Assembly (NCBI RefSeq): GCF_021462225.1 | Contig: NC_061816.1 | Coordinates: forward strand, 11,557,390 to 11,621,389 | From: Girardinichthys multiradiatus | Lineage: Eukaryota; Chordata; Actinopteri; Cyprinodontiformes; Goodeidae | Direction: 5' to 3' | Length of the DNA stretch: 64,000 nucleotides | In this document: piece after piece, positions 57,250 to 64,000 of the stretch | Numbering within the stretch: the stretch's first letter is position 1 | How the letters are laid out: each line of letters opens with the position of its first letter | Made by a program: the position numbers and the translations under genes | Notes under the pieces: generated by a model | Told to the model about the DNA's origin: nothing | What the model saw: the letters and a program-made list of their open reading frames with translations, nothing else | Database searches by the model: none

Positions 57250-57553
57250 TTAGACCTTCACGGTAACCTCTTCAGAGGCGAGAAGTCGACGTTTCCTCGA
57301 ACTGTCAAAACCGCTTGTTGCTTTCAACCTTAGCCTTAAAAGTAGTTAGCGAGCTAGCATGTAGCGGGTCAAATGCGCCGCTGTGATATTTGTTTTAGAA
57401 ATAAAGAGAAAAAAGTTTGCTAAGAGGGAAAAGAGCCTGCGAAAAGTGTCAGCCGAAGACCGTGAGTGTCGTATTGTGCTGCAGGTCTCCAGCTGTTGGC
57501 CAGCCGTTGGCGGCGGGCTGAGGAGCAGCTGGATGTGACAGATCCGACATCAG
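57250..57553 (+). promoter_or_regulatory. Candidate promoter and noncoding first exon
   Basis: CpG dinucleotides cluster here (GCGAGAAGTCGACG, GTAGCGGGTCAAATGCGCCG, GCCGTTGGCGGCGGGC) against a CpG-poor background. The stretch ends at a strong donor, ACATCAG|GTAAGC (57553/57554). No long frame with an ATG precedes the donor, so the exon would be 5' untranslated. It could belong to the gene whose coding start is proposed at 62470, with an approximately 4.7-kb intron, or to another transcript. The transcription start is not determinable. Confidence 0.4.
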
Positions 57554-58209
57554 GTAAGCTGCAGGTAGCTAACCTAGCTGGTAGCGTTAGCATCCTTTGG
57601 GTGTTTAGTTTGTACACACGTAGTGGCGTGATAATGAATGTAACACCTCTCAGGACGGCAGGGGTGGATGCAATATTAGTAATAATGCAGGTTCTAGGTC
57701 TCGTTTGCGGTTCCAAGTCCCAAAAATAACAGAACAGAAGCAGACAGCTGATGAAAATAAGTTAAAAAAAATAACACTCACTGAAAACAGGCATAATGTC
57801 TCATTGTTGTTGCTGATCGCGTTCTAGTGACCCTATAATAACTCAGTAGTAATCATTTTAAATTACCCTTTGTATTTTAATAAACGATAGACTGCTTTTC
57901 CTTTATTCAGCCAAACATCTGCAGTAAGTAGCCTATCTGAGGAGTTATTGAACGTCACATTAAACAACTATTTTTTAGAAAAGCGGGAAAAGCAAGCATC
58001 GAAAACGGCATGTTTTTTTTAATGTAAATATATATTTCTGAAAGGCTCTTTTTGACATGAAATTTAAGCTTGATGTCGGTAGCATTATAAGTAATCCAGA
58101 CAAACAAAGAAAACAATTTAATCAATGAATGAATAAATTACGTGTAATAAAGTGGAGTAGCAGAGCGAATAAGTATAGGACATGCTTGCTGACATTTATT
58201 AAATATGAA
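57554..58209. other. Intron or intergenic, no feature seen
   Basis: AT-rich after the candidate first exon; no repeat or exon recognised. Confidence 0.4.
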
Positions 58210-59120
58210 ATGCTTTAGTTAGTAATTACAGCTTTAAGATGTGTATTAGTCACTTGCTGTGGTCAGACGGGATTCTGATCCCTTTCTGCCTCACAAACTG
58301 TCTTCGGATCTTGAAGGTTCTGGGGTTCTCTTCCATGCATTTAGAGCAGTTGATAGACTGGACCAATCTTTTTAGTTTTATTTTCTTTTTCTAAGCTCAG
58401 TTGATAGTTTACATAGCTATGTGTTTAGGATCGCTGTTTTGCTGAAAAAAATCCCATCCCTATTTTATCTTCAGAATCTATCCCCACGAAATGATGTTTC
58501 CACTTCCAAACTTTACTATTGGTATGATGTTTTTAGGTGATGTGCAGTGCCATTTCCCCTTAAAACATAACGTGTGAAATGATATTCAAATAGGTCACAT
58601 TTGGTGACTATATTCTCATAGTATGTCAGTGACTTGTCCAAATGTTTTACAGCAGACTTTTAACAAATTTCAAAATGCTTTTTCTTCCGCACTGGAGTTT
58701 TGTGCGGTGAGCAGGGATAGAGACCAATGCGGTTAGGTGTATTAGTCGTTATTTCTATAGACAAACTATACCTGCTAATTCCAGTGCTTTCAGTAGCTAT
58801 CTGTGTGTATTGTCTCCTTAAAAGCTCATCTCGTGAATCTTGTTAGGAGTACCTGATTGTGGCTGGTTTATGGTAAAATTGTATTTTATTACTTTTGTAT
58901 AATGGCGCCGATAGAGCCCACTGGAACATTCAGAAGTTTACAAATATGTCTGTAACCTGTGCCATCAGCAGTTGATGATATTCTACTTGCCTAATACCTT
59001 GGTAACAGGACACCTTATTATTAGCCATTAATAAGGTCTAAATCAACGCATATTAAACTTGCAATGATGGTCAGGAGGATTGCTAACTAAATACCCACAG
59101 GTTTCAGTTATTTTCTTGGT
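58210..59120 (-). mobile_element. Tc1-type transposon relic
   Basis: Antisense blocks of another fish Tc1 family: GATCCCTTTCTGCCTCACAA, GATGATGTTTCCACTTCCAA by approximation, GTGATGTGCAGTGCCATTTC, ACTATATTCTCATAGTATG, GCACTGGAGTTTTGTGCGGT, GGCTGGTTTATGGTAAAATT, CCCACTGGAACATTCAGAAG. No frame survives and no ends are clear. Confidence 0.65.
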
Positions 59121-60409
59121 ATCCTATATCATCTCTTCCAGTCTTATTCCATGTTTCATTCCACTTTATTATACATACCTTGATTTCTTGGCTTATTTGT
59201 TTTAATTTATGGTTTTAATTTCCTATGAATGTCTCTATTAGAAATAGCTTGACTCAGTAAAGGCTTCTGTGGTATGAAATGTCCTGTTTGTTTATGCTTG
59301 TTAAGGAAAAGCAATCGGCCATATCAAAAACTGAGTGAGTTACCTATGTACAATATGTCTGTATAGATGCGTGTCTATTTCTTTAAAATAATGTATTTAT
59401 CGTTTTGTTGTGTTTTAAACATGGTAAAGCTGTGTTTTTATTTCTGCCATCTGTTGCAAACGCATGTGGTTTAGTCTAAATGACTGGTTGTCTATGTAAA
59501 ATACTGTTGACATCTTGTACAGTTGGATGAAAATGCTGTAAGACAATTATTTTCTGCCAATGAATACAAATAATATAAATTGAGCTTAGTATGCTTGAGG
59601 AAGACATAACTTTTCATTGTTAAAAGTGAAAATAAAACTTGGATAGAAATGGCGTTCACATGATGAAAATCCACATGATAACTATCAGTTATCATGTGGA
59701 TTTCGTTTAAGACGGACTGATCAGAGTTAGCTTCAAGCGGAAGGAAGCACATCCCTTTGCTGCTTGATATTTGATTATGGCTAATAATAGAAAAAGACAG
59801 CTGCCTTTTCATTGATCTGTCTTCGCTGTCCTATTTCTGAGCCCTGCCCCCTCCTCCTTGTGTCATATTGAACTATCAGCTCACAATCAGCTGTTCTACA
59901 GACAACTTTTGCCCGTCTGTCTTTATTTTCTGTAATAATAAACTATTGTTTTTAAATGCTCTTTGCTGTGAGTGGGCCGAGCCTCTTGGGGTCAAAAAGG
60001 ACAGGGATAACAAGAGGGGAAGGGATTCCATGAACAAAGGAAGTAGCTGAGCTTGTTTGTCTGACAGGCTTTTGTTTGTTTTCCTGTTGGACAAATCCAT
60101 TTTAGATGAAATGTTCTCCAAGAACTGCAGTTGGAAAATGGCAACAAGCTGGAACTGTTTCATATCTCAGCATTAATGTGGTTATAGATAAGTTAGTTAT
60201 TTATTATTCTCCTTAATTTCTCCTCTTTCATATCTTGCACCCTTGCAGTACTTTCACTGCTGGTGTAAGTTGACACTTTGCTCTTGACCAAAGCTCCCCG
60301 CCCTCCTCGTCACGCTCAATGTAATAGCAGAGCATTCATTTGTCCTATTTCCCTACAGGTGTGCTAATGTTTATGGTGTCATCACAATGTTGTCTGCAGA
60401 CACGTTTTT
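59121..60409. other. Intron or intergenic; hairpin at 59667
   Basis: Apart from the hairpin I see no supported feature. Frames at 59492-59812 and 59876-60163 (minus) lack motifs. Confidence 0.4.
59667..59703. repeat. Perfect 17-bp inverted repeat with 3-base loop
   Basis: AAATCCACATGATAACT at 59667-59683, loop ATC, then the exact reverse complement AGTTATCATGTGGATTT at 59687-59703. No surrounding element recognised. Confidence 0.95.
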
Positions 60410-60950
60410 GTTCTAGTGACCTTTCAACTGCCCTTCTCCGTAAAGTTAATGAGATTATTTGCAAGTCTGACATCAGTGCATAGCAAAGGTGTTCACACCC
60501 TTAAACTTGCTAAGGAGTGCATTAATCAGATAAGCAGCCTAGAGCGTCTTGAGGAGCTGCAGAGATCCTCAACTCAGGTGGAAGAATCTGTTCCCTGATC
60601 TTCTTGATGAGATGACATTTGTTATGAATTGGCGCCTATAAATAAACTGAATTAAATAGAATCAGACAGCATTAAAGATACTATGTGTGGTAGAAAACTA
60701 ACAGTGAACACATATCCTCTTGATGAAACATGGTGGTAGCTCCATCACGCTGTTCAAGCTAGTCAGAGTTGCTGGGAAGATGGATGGGCAGGACAAGAAA
60801 ACCTGTTAGAGGTTGCGAAGGACTCAAGACTGGACCAGACATTCACCTTCCAGCAGGACAATGAAATGAAAGGTACAGCCCAGACACAGTCCAAACTGAA
60901 ATCAATCTGGGAAAATTGCACTATTTAAAAAAAAAAGGGGGGGGGGGGGG
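60410..60950 (+). mobile_element. Tc1-type relic ending in poly-A/poly-G
   Basis: Sense-strand GATGAAACATGGTGGTAGCT (KHGGSS-like) and TTCCAGCAGGACAATGAAAT (FQQDN-) are Tc1 transposase blocks, with GGACCAGACATTC between. The coding frame is destroyed. It ends in A10 (60927-60936) followed by G14 (60937-60950). Family of 21580-23240. Confidence 0.65.
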
Positions 60951-62219
60951 AACCAAATTCAGTCTTTAGGTGTACAAAGCTGTAACTGCAGCAGATCATG
61001 GTTCTACAAAGTATTCCTTCAGGGGTGGCTGAAGATGAATGATTTCTGTTGTAAGAAATGTTGAAAACCACGTAGCCTTTAGAAGTTTGTGGTCGTAACA
61101 TAGTAAAACATGAAAAGGTTTATAGGACGCTCCATGTTTGCCACAGCAAAATCAGACAGTAAATACGTTTGTTTACCATCCAGCTGTGACTGATCTCGAC
61201 GAGATGCTCGGGCTTCTGCGCCATTCACGACCTTTGTGCGAGACTGAGAGATGGACATAGAGAGAGAGAGAGACAGACAGTACAGCTGTTCTATTGAATC
61301 TGGATCGAAAAGTCATGAAGCAGGATCTCTGACTCATCAGTTCTGTGACGCTCCGGTTTCACGGCCCATGTGATTGCCGGGTAGCATGTCATCAGCTGGG
61401 CGGAAGGGGAGAGGAAAAACAGAGCAATACATTAATATTATTCGTTTTATGTTTCCCGAGCGATAACATTAATAGAAACGTTCACCACTGAGTAATTTTC
61501 CAGTCCAGTAAACTAAAGAATTGGACTGAAATAGAGCTTGTATGAAAGCTTGCAGAATTGCGGGAAAACATGCGGGTGAGGGATGAAGAGAAGCCATGGG
61601 GAGGGTGAGAGAAAGGTGCTTAAGTGGAGGAGGAGGGGGAGGAGAGAGATGCTGGGATGGTGGATGAGTTTAGAGGACGGATGGTGAGAGGAGGTAGAGG
61701 AGGAGTGGGAGGGAGGGAGGGTGCAGGTGTAGTGCTCTGGTTTCCTGGGGGGATGGTGTTAAATGCGGTGATAGAACGCAGACAAGGACACTGCTGATCT
61801 CCAATATGCGGCTGCGCAGCACTTTGATTACTGCTTTCTGCTGTTGCTTGTTTTCCTTTATATTCCTCCTCCTGTCTTTCTAATTAGATCGAGTGTTGTA
61901 TTGAATTTAAACATCATCGCGTTCTACGGGATCTGATTTTGTGACGTTTAACAGGGCATGAAATTGGGGAAATACCTTGTGAGATCAGTATTCAGGGGTT
62001 GTAGCTGTAAGTGCAGAATTTGTCCCATCAGTTGGATGTTCTCTTCTAATAAAGATGCAACGAAAGCTGGAATTCAAAGCAGCCTGTATTTTATTGGCTG
62101 GAGCTGTTCAGGGGCAGGTCCCAGCCACAGGCTGGTGGGCAGGAAGGGGTTGGCTTTAGGGGATGTGTGTCGGGGGGTGGATGTTGGCTGGAAGTGTTAC
62201 AGCCAAATAGTTTGAGTAG
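60951..62219. promoter_or_regulatory. GA-rich, CpG-bearing upstream region
   Basis: Contains (GA)n at 61259-61275 and GA/GGA-rich sequence at 61590-61735. Scattered CpGs include GACGAGATGCTCGGGCTTCTGCGCC near 61200, in parts. This could be promoter-proximal sequence of the gene starting downstream. A 25-codon hydrophobic mini-frame at 61806-61883 is discussed under rejections. No firm exon. Confidence 0.3.
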
Positions 62220-62347
62220 ACACTCTTTTGCTTCCTGCCTGCCCGTCTGCCTCGCTCGCTTTGCTCTGCGGCTACGAGAGAGACGCTGAGAGAAAATCCC
62301 TGTCTAGGCATGGACCTCTGGCTGCAGCGCTCGGCAGCTTGCGAGGA

Positions 62348-62482
62348 ATGACAACAGCTCACATGGTCATTAACTCCACTCGCTGGGGCAGACGGGAGAA
62401 CCGCACCAGAGCCAACGGGTGCCTCCTGTGTTTGGGACTAAGACAGAAGGACGCAGCTGAGCTCCAGGAATGGATAAACTGA
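62348..62482 (+). other. Upstream open reading frame overlapping the candidate start
   Basis: ATG 62348 opens 44 codons (MTTAHMVINSTRWGRR and so on) ending TGA 62480-62482. That is thirteen bases past the candidate main ATG at 62470 and in another frame. If the exon model is right, this uORF would compete for ribosomes and could damp translation of the main frame. Confidence 0.35.
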
Positions 62483-64000
62483 GGTGGGAATGACTTGTGA
62501 TATAGAATGGGCTTTTTCTCCATTTTTTTAAATAGATTGTTTTCCGGAGTTTTGCTGCAGTGTGCTGCATACCAGTCTGGGTGGGGAGGGACTTGTGGGA
62601 ATGTTTTATCTGTGTGAGAGACAGGCTGTGAGACAGAAAACAAGGAAAGAGAAATATTGGAAAAGAGGGAGAACTGCATAGGAGCTCTGGGTGCTTCAGT
62701 ATCCAGTGCAGTTTCCAGTCCCCAGAAAACGACTTTCTCTTTCAACTCCTGGGGGAAAAGGCATTATCACCACAGTTGACTTCCTCAGTCCAAATGTCAG
62801 GAGCTCATTTTTGCCACATGAGCTACACTTTTTTTCAAGTGCAGGTCATGTGGCAGTGAGCAGCTTGTGAAAAACCTGTCAAACAGTTAATAGAGTTTTA
62901 ACAAAGTTCCTCCTTGCAAAGTTCTTTCGACAGATCTGGAACTTCACAGACCCAACTGCGGTGTAGTTAAGAGGGATTCTAGATTTCTGCTATCGTCCAG
63001 ATTCAGCGTTCTGCTCCAAAACCGGGCCAGGCGTGGTTAAAGAACTGGACATTGCCGCCTGGGTGGAAAAGGCCACGGTGGTGTCATGCGCCTGGCTGCG
63101 GATCAAGGGGAAGTGGGTGTTTTCTAAAATGGAGCAACAGTCCCGGCCCTTCCTGTTGAAAATAGACCGGACTAAATCACAGACGCACACAGCCCCACCT
63201 TAAGATTAAATCTCAGTTGAATCTTATCTTCAAATGACTCACTCATAAGCAGGGTTTATGGGCAGGGAGATTTCAAATAGCCTAATTTCAAGTAATTTTC
63301 CAAGTATCTGTTGCTAGTTAAGCAAACATAAATGTCAGCTGAGCTTCAAACTGTAAAGCTAAGTGTGGTATTTATCCGGTTTTTACCTTTAATTAGTTTG
63401 GAAAACCCTGCTAATTGTCATATTTATCTGAGAAGCACAATCCATCTCTGGCAGACAACTGCACTATAATTAGACGATGACTTGCCTGAGTCCCTTTGAC
63501 TTACCAGGGAGCAGACAAGAATGCTTAGGGAAAACAAATCTATTAACCAAGTGCAGGCAGTCAAATAAGCTGGAAATCCTTCACCTTTTCTCTGCTAAAG
63601 TACATTTTACTACTGTAATACAAAACAGACCGTCCTATGTCAGGGGATATGGACTATCTGGGTCACCCTGGTTTAGCTAAGGCTATTATGATATGGGGCT
63701 CACCTTCCTGCTGACTCTGGAAAATGCTCATAGCTTAGTCCTGGTATAGACTCTGCTGATCTCCCTCACCCATCATTATACCTAATGGTACTTGATCGAA
63801 TTAAACTCAAGGATTCTTAGCTTAGACCAAAGGCATTTCATAAGCACGGTTGCTTTTGATTGAGCATTAATTCATTGTCCATTTCTAACAGGAAACTAAA
63901 TATTTTCATGTTTTCTTTCTACATTTAGGCCCCCTTTCGGTCATGCAAATGACCTCGCAGCTACGGTTTGCCAGCACAATATGGTAATAAATGGAAATAC
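62470..64000 (+). CDS. 5' end of an unrecognised gene, two exons, open at edge
   Basis: The first coding piece is ATG 62470 in good context (CCAGGAATGG) with an in-frame TGA just upstream at 62458-62460. It reads MDKL plus two bases and stops at donor GAG|GTGGGA (62483/62484). The acceptor TTCTTTCTACATTTAG ends at 63928. The phase-2 join makes Arg, then PPFGHANDLAATVCQHNM, staying open through the last base of the window. The other two frames of the second exon close or are unconvincing. The peptide looks protein-like but I do not recognise the family, so no function is offered. The intron is 1445 bp. The upstream exon region is GC-rich, fitting a vertebrate 5' end. Confidence 0.45.
62484..63928 (+). 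other. Candidate first coding intron
   Basis: No exon or repeat recognised inside. The sequence near 62990-63185 is GC-richer and includes AGGCGTGGTTAAAGAACTGG. Confidence 0.35.

Noticed and set aside
61806..61883. 25-codon frame MRLRSTLITAFCCC and on, hydrophobic like a type II membrane anchor
   Set aside because: It ends in TAA without a usable donor and the last part looks like a pyrimidine tract before TAATTAG; too short to support a gene.
1..64000. CRISPR arrays, bacterial operons, rRNA genes or endogenous virus genes
   Set aside because: No regularly spaced short repeats, no polycistronic gene order, no rRNA-like segments and no viral gag/pol/env-type frames were seen; reverse-transcriptase signals all belong to non-LTR LINEs.

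Overview
The window is nuclear DNA from a ray-finned (teleost) fish. This is inferred from the repeats: several Tc1-type transposon families with fish-type terminal repeats, an RTE/Rex3-like LINE, Rex1-like reverse-transcriptase scraps and tRNA-derived SINEs. Genes have GT-AG introns, there are no bacterial operons, and microsatellites of the (CA)n, (GGAT)n and (GGAA)n types are common. Most of the 64 kb is intergenic or intronic, so most long open frames are chance or lie in mobile elements. Layout. 1-28.2 kb: gene-poor, with relics of at least six Tc1-type families, one apparently intact Tc1-type transposon (19537-21146, 334-codon DD34E transposase, about 200-bp terminal inverted repeats), two divergent SINE copies, a third tRNA-derived relic, an inverted pair of an unclassified repeat, and a Rex1-like RT fragment. 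28.3-34.0 kb: the only gene readable nearly end to end, a multi-exon zona pellucida 3-like (egg-coat) gene on the + strand. It runs from a signal-peptide-like first exon through ZP domain, dibasic (furin-like) site and C-terminal membrane segment to a polyadenylation signal. It carries several apparent defects: no ATG, a frame problem at the second/third exon junction, a one-base frameshift in exon 6, and a GC splice donor. It is therefore either a decaying paralogue or carries sequence errors. 34-57 kb: gene-poor again. It holds a 712-bp element bounded by short inverted repeats with internal ~290-bp tandem units, a SINE, a polypurine tract, a decayed coiled-coil-type tandem-repeat pseudogene, and a 5'-truncated RTE/Rex3-like LINE. 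The LINE is flanked by a 12-bp target duplication and was itself hit by a 583-bp insertion that left its own 12-bp duplication. 57-64 kb: probable 5' portion of a gene that continues past the right edge. It has a candidate noncoding first exon ending at 57553, a GC-rich 5' region, a candidate start codon at 62470, and a candidate second coding exon starting at 63929 that stays open to the window end. How it fits together: the zp3-like gene and the gene starting near 62.5 kb are the two host loci with sequence support. Everything else recognisable is transposon-derived. The insertion order can be partly read: the LINE predates the element nested in it, and a Tc1 relic sits inside a zp3-like intron.
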